The position numbers and the translations under genes were made by a program. From Leptospira bouyouniensis (GTDB lineage Bacteria > Spirochaetota > Leptospiria > Leptospirales > Leptospiraceae), in assembly GCF_004769525.1 (NCBI RefSeq), contig NZ_RQFT01000011.1, positions 248,001-312,000 of the forward strand: a DNA stretch of 64,000 nucleotides, read 5' to 3'. The notes under the pieces were generated by a model. The model was not told the origin of the DNA. It was given only the letters and a program-made list of their open reading frames with translations, and ran no database searches. This document shows, piece by piece, positions 56,599 to 64,000 of the stretch; the stretch's first letter is position 1, and each line of letters starts with the position of its first letter.

Positions 56599-58401
56599 TT
56601 ATTTGTTGGATCTTTTTCTCATATTGGAATCTAACACTTTTTTACGGAGTCGCAAGCTTTGTGGAGTGACTTCTAATAATTCATCATCATCCAAAAATTC
56701 AATCGATTGTTCCAAGGTGAGTTTCTTTGGTGGCACAAGGCGGATGGCCTCATCAGAACCAGAAGCCCTTACGTTTGTGAGTTTTTTCTCACGCACTGGG
56801 TTCACTTCTAAATCAGAATCCCTGCTGTTCATTCCAAGGATCATACCAGGGTAAACGGCAACTTGTGGTTCAATGAAAAGGTCTCCACGTTCCTGTACTT
56901 TCCAAAGTGCATACGCTGTTGATTCACCCGAGTCCATAGAGATAAGAGCTCCGTTTTTACGACCAGGAATCTCACCTTTGTATTTATCAAAACGTAGGAA
57001 ACGGCTAGACATCACCCCTTCTCCTCGAGTTTCCGAAATGAAGTGGCCTCTAAATCCAATGATCCCTCTTGTGGGGATGATGTATTCCACACGTGTGATT
57101 CCTGAAGTATGGGCATCCATTCCTGTGAGTTCCCCCTTACGGCGGTTTAACTCTTGGATGACTGCACCTGTGTACTGGTCCGGTAAGTCCATCACGAGTG
57201 TTTCATACGGTTCGATTTTTTCACCAGCTTCGTTGTGTTTGATGATCACTTCCGGTCTGGATACTTGGAGTTCGTATCCTTCTCGTCTCATGTTTTCAAT
57301 AAGAATGGACAAGTGGAGTTCTCCACGTCCTAGAATTTTAAAACGATCTTTGTCTTCTGTTTCTTCTAAACGAAGTGCTACGTTTGTTTCGAGCTCTCGA
57401 TCCAGACGTTCACGGAGGTTACGAGTTGTGACAAACTTTCCTTCTTTACCAGCAAACGGAGAGTTGTTGACCATAAAGAACATGGAAACTGTCGGCTCTT
57501 CTACTTGGATGGCAGGAAGTGGGAGTGGATTTCCTAAATCACAAACGGTATCCCCAATGAATACGTCCGGGATTCCAGCCATTGCTACGATATCTCCCGA
57601 ACCTGCTTCGTCGATTTCATAACGAGTGAGTCCTTCATATCCATACAATTTTGTAATTTTATAATTTGCAGTGGTTCCGTTGGTTTTTGCAAGGGTAACG
57701 TCTGCACCTTTTTTCATGGTTCCTTGGTAAATTTTACCAATGGCGATACGACCTACATATTCATTGTAATCAAGAGCAGTGACTTGGAATTGGAGTGCTT
57801 TGTCACTGTCTCGTTTTACGGGAGGAACGTGGGCAAGAACTTTGTCAAGGATCGGTTCTATATTCACACCAGGAACTTCTGAAAGATCATTCACTGCCCA
57901 ACCTTGTTTTGCCGAAGCATACACAATTGGGAAGTCTAACTGCTCTTCGGTGGCACCTAGGTCACTAAACAAATCAAATACTTTGTCTACTGAATATCCT
58001 GGCCTTGCTCCCTCACGGTCCACTTTGTTCACAACAACGATTGGTTTGTGTCCAAGTTGGAGTGATTTACCCAAAACGAAACGAGTTTGAGGCATTGGTC
58101 CGTCGAAAGCATCGACAAGAAGTAATGTACAGTCTGTCATGGACAGAACTCGTTCCACTTCTCCTCCGAAGTCAGCGTGGCCTGGAGTGTCTACGATATT
58201 AATGCGTGTGCCTTTGTACTTTACCGAAGTGTTCTTGGCAAGGATGGTGATCCCTTTTTCTTGTTCCAATGCATTGGAATCCATGATTCTTTCTCGGTCT
58301 TCTTTTGCGGTTACGGCGCCCGTATGGCGAAGGATACAATCTGTAAGTGTCGTCTTACCGTGGTCGACGTGTGCGATGATGGCGATGTTGCGAATTTCCA
58401 T
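56599..58401 (-). CDS. typA: Ribosome-associated GTPase TypA/BipA
   Basis: EF-G-like GTPase of 600 residues acting on the ribosome in subunit assembly and stress. G motifs: [34 protein letters not shown]; then the TypA-specific C-terminal [12 protein letters not shown] and [18 protein letters not shown] choose the ATG at 58401, which gives the conserved [18 protein letters not shown] start; a TTG seven codons upstream (58422) is unlikely. Divergent from rplU. Confidence 0.96.
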   Translation of the reverse strand: MEIRNIAIIAHVDHGKTTLTDCILRHTGAVTAKEDRERIMDSNALEQEKGITILAKNTSVKYKGTRINIVDTPGHADFGGEVERVLSMTDCTLLLVDAFDGPMPQTRFVLGKSLQLGHKPIVVVNKVDREGARPGYSVDKVFDLFSDLGATEEQLDFPIVYASAKQGWAVNDLSEVPGVNIEPILDKVLAHVPPVKRDSDKALQFQVTALDYNEYVGRIAIGKIYQGTMKKGADVTLAKTNGTTANYKITKLYGYEGLTRYEIDEAGSGDIVAMAGIPDVFIGDTVCDLGNPLPLPAIQVEEPTVSMFFMVNNSPFAGKEGKFVTTRNLRERLDRELETNVALRLEETEDKDRFKILGRGELHLSILIENMRREGYELQVSRPEVIIKHNEAGEKIEPYETLVMDLPDQYTGAVIQELNRRKGELTGMDAHTSGITRVEYIIPTRGIIGFRGHFISETRGEGVMSSRFLRFDKYKGEIPGRKNGALISMDSGESTAYALWKVQERGDLFIEPQVAVYPGMILGMNSRDSDLEVNPVREKKLTNVRASGSDEAIRLVPPKKLTLEQSIEFLDDDELLEVTPQSLRLRKKVLDSNMRKRSNK

Positions 58402-58519
58402 TGTTTTTACCAGAAATTCCAATCCACTTTGGCTGTAAATGGGGATTTCAGTTTGACAAGAGGTGCCTGTCAGAAATCCTGGTAAGAACTACATTCGAGA
58501 AAGAGATTAGGATAGTTAT

Positions 58520-58828
58520 ATGTTCGCCATCATTGAACTTGGAGCCAAACAATTTAAAGTGTCTCCTGACCAGGTATTCGTCGCAGAAAAAACAGGAAAC
58601 ACGGTTGGAAGCACAGTAGAAACGAAAGTCCTACTCCTTTCCGATAATAACAAAGTGAACATCGGTTCCCCAGCATTGTCTGGTGCCAAAGTCACTTTAA
58701 AAGTATTGGAGGACTGTAAGGGTGAAAAAATCCACGGTTTCAAATACAAAAAAAGAAAGAACTACAAGAAGTCTTGGGGCCACAGACAACAACTCCAAAA
58801 ACTACAAGTGGTTTCGATCAGCGGTTAA
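58520..58828 (+). CDS. rplU: 50S ribosomal protein L21
   Basis: 102 residues, normal length: MFAIIELGAKQFKVSPDQV start, VLLLSDNNKVNIGSPAL, and the RNA-binding KYKKRKNYKKSWGHRQQL tail. AGGA precedes the ATG. It starts the standard rplU-prp-rpmA set. A TTGACA at 58453 may be a -35 but no matching -10 is seen. Confidence 0.97.
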   Translation: MFAIIELGAKQFKVSPDQVFVAEKTGNTVGSTVETKVLLLSDNNKVNIGSPALSGAKVTLKVLEDCKGEKIHGFKYKKRKNYKKSWGHRQQLQKLQVVSISG

Positions 58829-59158
58829 TTGATTTATAGTACAATTTTTAAAGAAATAGGAGGGAAAATCGCAGGAATCCAACTGGAAGGACATTCTCCA
58901 ACGGACTTAGGTTCGAAAGGCGAAAATCTTTTGTGTGCAGGGGTCTCCACTCTCGTTCAGAGTGCTCACTCGTTTTTAGCATCACAAGGCAGTTTGGAAT
59001 CGGAAACAAAAAGAGACGGTTATTTATCGTTTTTAGTCAAACCGGACAAAAGGGATGGTTTCCAAAACCTACTTTCGATGGTGGAATTCGGACTAAAAAG
59101 TTTAGAAAACTCTCATGCATCTGCGATTTCCATCCACGACGAACTAATAAAGGGGTAA
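58829..59158 (+). CDS. prp: Prp/YsxB-type cysteine protease
   Basis: 109 residues of the Prp (YsxB) family, between rplU and rpmA as usual. The His/Cys active-site pair is seen in LEGHSPTDLGSKGENLLCAGVS. In Firmicutes Prp removes an N-terminal extension of L27; the L27 encoded next has no such extension (see findings), so its substrate here is unclear. The start is a TTG directly after the rplU stop, the only good start in frame. Stop is three bases before the rpmA ATG. Confidence 0.88.
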   Translation: MIYSTIFKEIGGKIAGIQLEGHSPTDLGSKGENLLCAGVSTLVQSAHSFLASQGSLESETKRDGYLSFLVKPDKRDGFQNLLSMVEFGLKSLENSHASAISIHDELIKG

Positions 59159-59161
59159 ACA

Positions 59162-59419
59162 ATGGCTACAAAAAAAGGTGGGGGATCCACAAAGAACGGT
59201 CGTGATTCGGTATCGAAAAGACTTGGTGTAAAAGTTTACGGTGGCCAACAAGCAATTGCTGGAAACATCATCGTTCGCCAAAGAGGAACTGAATACAAGC
59301 CTGGAAAAAACGTAGGGATTGGTCGTGACCATACTCTGTATGCACTCGTTGACGGGGTTGTGACTTTCGAACATGTAACCAAAGAAAGACAACAAATCTC
59401 CGTTTACCCGAAAGCTTAA
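59162..59419 (+). CDS. rpmA: 50S ribosomal protein L27
   Basis: 85 residues. [20 protein letters not shown] start, [20 protein letters not shown], and GVGRDHTL-like [13 protein letters not shown] are family signatures. The N-terminus is the mature form that reaches toward the peptidyl-transferase centre. An in-frame TAA two codons upstream of the ATG rules out a longer precursor. A strong terminator follows. Confidence 0.97.
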   Translation: MATKKGGGSTKNGRDSVSKRLGVKVYGGQQAIAGNIIVRQRGTEYKPGKNVGIGRDHTLYALVDGVVTFEHVTKERQQISVYPKA

Positions 59420-59421
59420 AT

Positions 59422-59482
59422 CCTCTCCTACAAATGAGAGGACAAAACCCGTTTTAGGACTCCCTTAAACGGGTTTTTTTTT
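59422..59482 (+). terminator. Rho-independent terminator after rpmA, with preceding hairpin
   Basis: AAACCCGTTT (59445-59454) pairs with AAACGGGTTT (59467-59476), and T's run to 59482. A second small hairpin CCTCTC/GAGAGG (59422-59427, 59436-59441) lies just before it. This ends the rplU-prp-rpmA transcript and separates it from obg. Confidence 0.93.
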
Positions 59483-59496
59483 GACCAAAGGACATT

Positions 59497-60522
59497 ATGA
59501 GCGGATTTATCGACGAAGTACCCATCCAAATACGAGCCGGACACGGAGGGGCAGGGTCTGTCCATTTTCACAAAGAGAAATTTGTCGAATTTGGAGGACC
59601 TGATGGAGGTGATGGAGGCAAAGGTGGAGATGTGATCTTCGTTGCGGAAGGTCGGATGATGACCTTGGAAAATTACCTACCAGATCGAATGTATGCGGCA
59701 GAAGATGGTGAACCAGGGCTTGGTCAAAACCGAAATGGAAAAAATGGGGAAGACCTCATCCTAAAAGTTCCCATTGGTACCCAGATCATAGATGCCATCA
59801 CAATGGAGCTCATCTACGATTTTAATCATGACGGCGAAAGTTTTACAATCGCTACGGGAGGTCGAGGTGGCAAAGGGAATACTTTTTTTAAAACTTCTGT
59901 CCAACAAGCACCTCGTTATAGCCAACCTGGAGAAGATGGTGGCGCATTTTCCTTAAGATTAGAATTAAAATTATTAGCCGATATTGGAATTGTAGGTCTT
60001 CCTAACGCTGGTAAGTCGACCCTACTTGCCAAAATTACCCATGCACATCCAAAAATTGCTGGTTATGCATTCACTACCCTTTCCCCTAACCTTGGTGTGG
60101 TGCATAGACATGAAGACTTGTTTCGTTATACAGTAGCTGATATCCCAGGAATCATCGAAGGAGCATCCAAAGGTGTTGGCCTTGGGATCAGTTTTCTCAA
60201 ACACATTGAAAGAGTCCAAGGGATCATATTTCTTTTTGATGGTGGGAATTTACAACTGGAAGAAGAATTGGAAATGCTTCGAAGCGAACTAGGAAATTAT
60301 AATGATTCCCTACTCCAAAAAAAATTCCTTCTTGTGATCAACAAAATGGACATATGGGAAAATGACCCTAGTTTTACCGAAGAAATTCAAAAAAAGTATT
60401 CCCATTTAGGGGAAATCATTTGTATTTCAGCGGACAAAGAATTCAATTTAGATTATTTACTCGAAAGGATAGACAAAGTATTTTTTCCCGAAAAAGCAAA
60501 GTTAGTTTATGAAAACACGTAA
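59497..60522 (+). CDS. obg: Obg-family GTPase
   Basis: GTPase of late 50S assembly and stress/cell-cycle control. 341 residues: Gly-rich Obg fold (about 1-158, [31 protein letters not shown]), then the G domain with [31 protein letters not shown] and SADKE. No C-terminal OCT domain. It overlaps proB by 14 bases. Confidence 0.96.
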   Translation: MSGFIDEVPIQIRAGHGGAGSVHFHKEKFVEFGGPDGGDGGKGGDVIFVAEGRMMTLENYLPDRMYAAEDGEPGLGQNRNGKNGEDLILKVPIGTQIIDAITMELIYDFNHDGESFTIATGGRGGKGNTFFKTSVQQAPRYSQPGEDGGAFSLRLELKLLADIGIVGLPNAGKSTLLAKITHAHPKIAGYAFTTLSPNLGVVHRHEDLFRYTVADIPGIIEGASKGVGLGISFLKHIERVQGIIFLFDGGNLQLEEELEMLRSELGNYNDSLLQKKFLLVINKMDIWENDPSFTEEIQKKYSHLGEIICISADKEFNLDYLLERIDKVFFPEKAKLVYENT

Positions 60523-61375
60523 GGATTTTTTAGATTCCATAAGGAAAGCAAAACTCATTGTTGTTAAAATAGGAAGCGCACGTGTATCTGGCGAAGAATC
60601 AAAAATTAATGATTTTTTATACGATTTAGTCGGCGACATTCGGTCCCTTCGTGAACAAGGGAAAGAAGTGATTTTAGTTTCTTCTGGTGCAATTGCACAA
60701 GGGAAAAAACTATTAGCTGAACAACATGGTCGAGAACCTATTCCAAATGGAAAAACGAGTTTGGCCGAAAAACAGGCGTTTGCTGCCATGGGACAAAACA
60801 AACTTCTTAATCTTTACGAAAGTTTTTTTAGTCGTGTGAATATTCCAATTGCCCAGATTCTATTCGGAAGAAAGGATCTAAACGAAGAAAAAAGTTTTAC
60901 CAACCTAAAACAAACCTTCCGCCAACTTCTCGATTGGGGAATTTTACCCATTGTCAATGAAAACGATTCTGTCTCTACCGAAGAGATTAATTTAGGAGAT
61001 AACGATATCCTTTCAGCCATTGTCGCATCCATTGTCGGAGCCGACCTACTTCTTATCCTAACAGGCGTTGATGGATTTTTAAAAGGAAATTCAAAAATTG
61101 ATTTGTTTACTGAAATTACAGAAGATACGGAAAAATTGGCTACGGGTCCTTCTGGCCCTGGAACTGGCGGAATGTTTACAAAAATTAATGCTGCCAAACT
61201 TTTATTACCGTATGGAATCAAAACAGGAATTGTAAACGGTGAAAAAAAACATGCTATTTCCCAATTTTTTGATATGGAAACGTTTGGAACATTAGTTGCA
61301 GACGAATCATCACTTCATCGTACTCCTAACGCATCCGAAATCCAATCCCATTTCTTTTCTTTCCCTACGGAGTAA
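60509..61375 (+). CDS. proB: Glutamate 5-kinase without PUA domain
   Basis: First step of proline synthesis, phosphorylating glutamate. 288 residues comprise only the amino acid kinase domain: [57 protein letters not shown] and [15 protein letters not shown]. The usual enzyme has about 100 more residues of PUA domain, absent here as the ORF stops and proA starts 4 bases later; this short form occurs in other bacteria. Overlaps obg. Confidence 0.93.
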   Translation: MKTRKDFLDSIRKAKLIVVKIGSARVSGEESKINDFLYDLVGDIRSLREQGKEVILVSSGAIAQGKKLLAEQHGREPIPNGKTSLAEKQAFAAMGQNKLLNLYESFFSRVNIPIAQILFGRKDLNEEKSFTNLKQTFRQLLDWGILPIVNENDSVSTEEINLGDNDILSAIVASIVGADLLLILTGVDGFLKGNSKIDLFTEITEDTEKLATGPSGPGTGGMFTKINAAKLLLPYGIKTGIVNGEKKHAISQFFDMETFGTLVADESSLHRTPNASEIQSHFFSFPTE

Positions 61376-61378
61376 ATT

Positions 61379-62644
61379 ATGGCAGATGAAAATACTAACT
61401 ATGCAATCTCTTTAGCAACCAAAGCTAAGTTAGCAAGTCGATCCTTAAAAGCTTTAACCACTTTAGAAAAAAACTCGGTTTTAAAACGAGTCGAAGAACT
61501 CATCTTAGCAAATGAATCTGCGATTATCGAAAAAAACCAAATCGATCTAAAAAATGGGAAAGAAAAGAGTTTATCTTCTTCGATGATGGACCGCCTACTC
61601 CTTGATTCAAAACGCATTCAATCAATGGCAAAAAGTATCGAAGAAATTCGTAACCTCCCAGATCCAGTGGGCGAAGTTGTGCGTGGTACGATCCTTCCTA
61701 ATGGACTCGAACTTCTTACAAAACGAGTTCCAATCGGTGTTGTCATGACCATATTTGAATCAAGACCAAATGTGATCATTGATATAGCCTCATTGTCGTT
61801 TAAATCTGGCAATGCATGTATTTTACGTGGCGGTAGTGAAGCCTTTCATTCCAATTTAATCCTTTCTACAATTTTCCATCAAGCGATCGAAGAAAAAAAG
61901 TTATCAGGCGTTACAAAAGACGTAGTGACCTTTGTAGAAAATACAAATAGAGAAGCCATGATTCCCTTTTTTCAATTGGATGATTTGATTGATGTGATTG
62001 TACCTCGGGGTGGTGAAGCTCTCATTCGTTTTGTATCGGAAAATAGTAAAATTCCTGTCATCAAACATGACAAAGGTGTCACAAATCTTTATCTTTCGAA
62101 AGAAGCAAATCCAGAAATTGTGCTTCCAATTCTAATCAATTCCAAAGTTCAAAGACCTGGGGTATGTAATGCATTAGAAAATCTCTTCATTCATAAAGAC
62201 TACCCTAATCTGAAACAATTATTGGTAGAATTGCAAACGGCTGGAATCCAAATTTTAGGAGATTCATCCATTACAAAAATCTTTCCTTCCGCCAAACAAG
62301 CAACAGAGGAAGATTTTTTTACAGAATTTTTAGATACTCGACTCAGTGTGAAGCTTGTGGAATCGGTAACAGAAGCCATCGAGAATATTCGAATGTACAG
62401 TTCGGGTCATACCGAATGTATTTTGTCTGAAGATGTAACTGAGATCCAAACCTTTCAAAAAGAACTCGATAGTGCAGCAATTTTTGTTAATTGTTCCACT
62501 CGTTTTCATGACGGTGGTGAATATGGACTCGGGGCTGAAGTAGGAATTTCGACTGGTAAACTTCATGTACGTGGGCCTATGGGACTTATCCACTTAACTA
62601 CAACAACAACATATGTCACAGGAAAAGGCCAAGTCAGAGGATAA
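61379..62644 (+). CDS. proA: Glutamate-5-semialdehyde dehydrogenase (gamma-glutamyl phosphate reductase)
   Basis: Second proline step, reducing gamma-glutamyl phosphate with NADPH. 421 residues. [57 protein letters not shown] (active-site Cys) and [18 protein letters not shown] are visible. Begins 4 bases after proB; overlaps nadD by 32 bases. Confidence 0.97.
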   Translation: MADENTNYAISLATKAKLASRSLKALTTLEKNSVLKRVEELILANESAIIEKNQIDLKNGKEKSLSSSMMDRLLLDSKRIQSMAKSIEEIRNLPDPVGEVVRGTILPNGLELLTKRVPIGVVMTIFESRPNVIIDIASLSFKSGNACILRGGSEAFHSNLILSTIFHQAIEEKKLSGVTKDVVTFVENTNREAMIPFFQLDDLIDVIVPRGGEALIRFVSENSKIPVIKHDKGVTNLYLSKEANPEIVLPILINSKVQRPGVCNALENLFIHKDYPNLKQLLVELQTAGIQILGDSSITKIFPSAKQATEEDFFTEFLDTRLSVKLVESVTEAIENIRMYSSGHTECILSEDVTEIQTFQKELDSAAIFVNCSTRFHDGGEYGLGAEVGISTGKLHVRGPMGLIHLTTTTTYVTGKGQVRG

Positions 62645-63251
62645 ATTAAATGTCATTTTGTTTGGAGGTAGTTTTAATCCTCCTCACATAGGGCATAGGC
62701 ATGTGCTTTCAAATATCTTAAAACAATTCCCTACTTCCAAAGTATATATTTGTCCTAATTATGTTTCCCCTTTTAAACTAAATGAAAAAAAATTTTCTAA
62801 AGATGAAATATGGTCATTGTGTTTAGCTGAATTTGAATCATTTTTATCAACCAATGTAATCCTTTGGGATGAAGAAATTAAAAAGGATCAAATTAGTTTC
62901 ACAATTGATACTCTTAAAACATTACAACTCATTGAAAAAAACAATCCAATTTCTTTAGTAATCGGTGAAGACAATTTAAGCCAATTTCACCAATGGAAAT
63001 CATACCAAAATATATTAGAACTGATTGATAAGTTAATTGTTGTAAGACGTCATACAAATGTTCCAAATTCTATCGAATGTCCTAACTTTATTTCTGCAGA
63101 TCAAATGATTGTATTAGATAATCCCATCGTCACGATGAGTAGCCAATCAATTCGGAATAAACCGAATGATGAGTTGGAACTAAATTCAATTTTACCAAAG
63201 ACAAAAGAATTGTTTTTAAAATTTTTAGGACAAAATTTGTCGAATCATTAA
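62613..63251 (+). CDS. nadD: Nicotinate-nucleotide adenylyltransferase
   Basis: Adenylates nicotinate mononucleotide to deamido-NAD. 212 residues: [17 protein letters not shown] with the HIGH-like motif, [16 protein letters not shown], and the C-terminal [10 protein letters not shown] replacing ISSTxIR. It begins inside the end of proA. Followed 7 bases later by yqeK. Confidence 0.94.
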   Translation: MSQEKAKSEDKLNVILFGGSFNPPHIGHRHVLSNILKQFPTSKVYICPNYVSPFKLNEKKFSKDEIWSLCLAEFESFLSTNVILWDEEIKKDQISFTIDTLKTLQLIEKNNPISLVIGEDNLSQFHQWKSYQNILELIDKLIVVRRHTNVPNSIECPNFISADQMIVLDNPIVTMSSQSIRNKPNDELELNSILPKTKELFLKFLGQNLSNH

Positions 63252-63258
63252 CACAAGC

Positions 63259-63861
63259 ATGAAAGAAATTAAAAAAACAATCGAGGAATGGATTCTTTTT
63301 TTTGAAACTGAAGTCCCAAAGCATGTAACGGAAACCAGGTGGGATCATATCAAACGAGTTGCATTTTATTCTGAAGAACTAGCTCTTATTCATGGATACG
63401 AGGAACCAAAAAAAGCATATTTAGCAGGTTTGTGTCACGATATTACCAAACAAAAAAAAATGGACATTCACTATGAGTTGTTTATTGAATTTAAGGTAAA
63501 CACAGAAGGAATCCCTTCCCAGGCACTGCATGCTTATTCTGCTCCCCTTTTTATAAATAAACATTTTGGTTTTTTTGATCCTGAGTTCCAATCTGCTATC
63601 CAAAGCCACACGCTTGGGAACCTGAATCCTAGCTTACTTGATCAAATAGTTTATGCTGCTGATTTTTTGGGATCTGATTACTGCCAAAGATTACAAGAAC
63701 TCAAAGACTGGACGATCAAAACAAAAGAAAATTTACATTTTGGCATTTTTATGAAAGCGTTCAAAACGATTTCCCTTCTAATGGAAAAAAAGGAAATGAT
63801 TCACCCGTATACTTTTTTCACTTATAATTTTTCATTACAATCGCTTAAGGAAAACTTTTAA
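63259..63861 (+). CDS. yqeK: YqeK-type HD-domain nucleotide hydrolase
   Basis: 200 residues of an HD-domain protein: RWDHIKRVAFYSEELAL supplies the first His, GLCHDITK the HD pair, and QSHTLGN and VYAADFLGSDY the later metal ligands. YqeK family members hydrolyse Ap4A symmetrically. The nadD-yqeK order is common in bacteria. The next gene starts right after the stop. Confidence 0.9.
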   Translation: MKEIKKTIEEWILFFETEVPKHVTETRWDHIKRVAFYSEELALIHGYEEPKKAYLAGLCHDITKQKKMDIHYELFIEFKVNTEGIPSQALHAYSAPLFINKHFGFFDPEFQSAIQSHTLGNLNPSLLDQIVYAADFLGSDYCQRLQELKDWTIKTKENLHFGIFMKAFKTISLLMEKKEMIHPYTFFTYNFSLQSLKENF

Positions 63862-64000
63862 ATGTTACGTGAAACTCAAGAAAAACAATCCATTCCTGCA
63901 AAAACTCTTCTTATCATTGCAGGATCCTTTTTTCTTTTTGCACTTCTATTCTTACTGCTCAAATCAAAAACAGGATTTTCGTTAGATCAAAAATTTTCTC
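63862..64000 (+). CDS. Start of a membrane-anchored protein, truncated by window edge
   Basis: Only the first 46 codons are present, beginning with ATG directly after the yqeK stop. The sequence has a short cytoplasmic head (MLRETQEKQSIPAK) and one hydrophobic helix (TLLIIAGSFFLFALLFLLL), then a basic polar stretch. This fits an N-terminally anchored extracytoplasmic protein; a LytR-CpsA-Psr protein is one guess, but the sequence shown cannot decide. Confidence 0.6.
   Translation, partial: MLRETQEKQSIPAKTLLIIAGSFFLFALLFLLLKSKTGFSLDQKFS

Noticed and set aside
56873..57622. Open frame of 249 codons on the plus strand
   Set aside because: It lies wholly opposite typA, has Ser/Arg/Pro-rich composition typical of antisense shadow frames, and no ribosome site.
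58453..58458. TTGACA upstream of rplU as a promoter
   Set aside because: No acceptable -10 box at 16-18 bases spacing; kept only as a remark.
1..64000. tRNA, rRNA, CRISPR, insertion sequence or prophage
   Set aside because: No cloverleaf, repeat-spacer pattern, transposase, integrase or phage structural gene was found on reading both strands; this is by eye and could miss a degenerate copy.

Overview
The window looks like chromosomal DNA of a Leptospira species, probably of the saprophytic (L. biflexa-like) side of the genus. This is inferred from gene content and style: AT-rich DNA with A/T-ending codons, short leaky lipoprotein signals, an LptD-type outer-membrane protein and a polyprenyl-phosphate sugar transferase (a diderm with LPS), a MurE with the DNPR signature of meso-diaminopimelate cell walls, MqnA of the futalosine menaquinone route, and many SpoIIE-phosphatase/STAS/GGDEF-EAL signalling proteins. 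Nearly everything is chromosomal core. I see no insertion sequence, prophage, CRISPR array, tRNA or rRNA.

Layout. 1-6 kb: partial asnS on the minus strand, then a plus-strand run folD - esterase-like protein - cysS - SpoU methyltransferase - lipoprotein lipase, with overlapping ends. 6-14.7 kb: a minus-strand run lptD - sugar transferase - gatC - gatA - hisF - sodium/solute symporter. 14.8-26.8 kb: signalling and envelope genes (receiver/kinase hybrid, UvrD helicase, MORN lipoprotein, M48 protease, GGDEF-EAL protein, a small gene at 21972-22151, STAS protein, TPR protein, SpoIIE phosphatase). 26.8-33 kb: MoxR ATPase - VWA protein - PrsW-like protease on the minus strand, divergent from a large protein of unknown function and a nitrilase-fold protein without its catalytic cysteine. 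33-47 kb: lspA, a UbiB-family kinase, a Gfo/Idh oxidoreductase, then murF-purE-purK facing the main cell-wall cluster rsmH - ftsL-like - murE - mraY - ftsW - murG - murC. 47-56.5 kb: HIT protein, cheR, mqnA, a lipoprotein, SpoIIE/GAF/TPR phosphatase plus amtB, an outer-membrane protein, an AsmA-like protein. 56.5-64 kb: typA, then rplU-prp-rpmA, and after a strong terminator obg-proB-proA-nadD-yqeK and the start of a membrane-anchored protein.

Genes that work together: the mur/mra/fts set makes and flips lipid II; rsmH, rplU, rpmA, obg, typA and the SpoU enzyme serve the ribosome; asnS, cysS and gatCA charge tRNAs; lspA processes the lipoproteins encoded here; the SpoIIE and STAS proteins have the parts of a partner-switching circuit. 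Points of most interest are a Prp protease next to an L27 with no extension to cleave, several enzyme-fold proteins that have lost catalytic residues (esterase, nitrilase, GGDEF, kinase ATPase domain), a MoxR-VWA-PrsW gene set, a small unlisted gene, and several strong palindromes in otherwise compact intergenic gaps.
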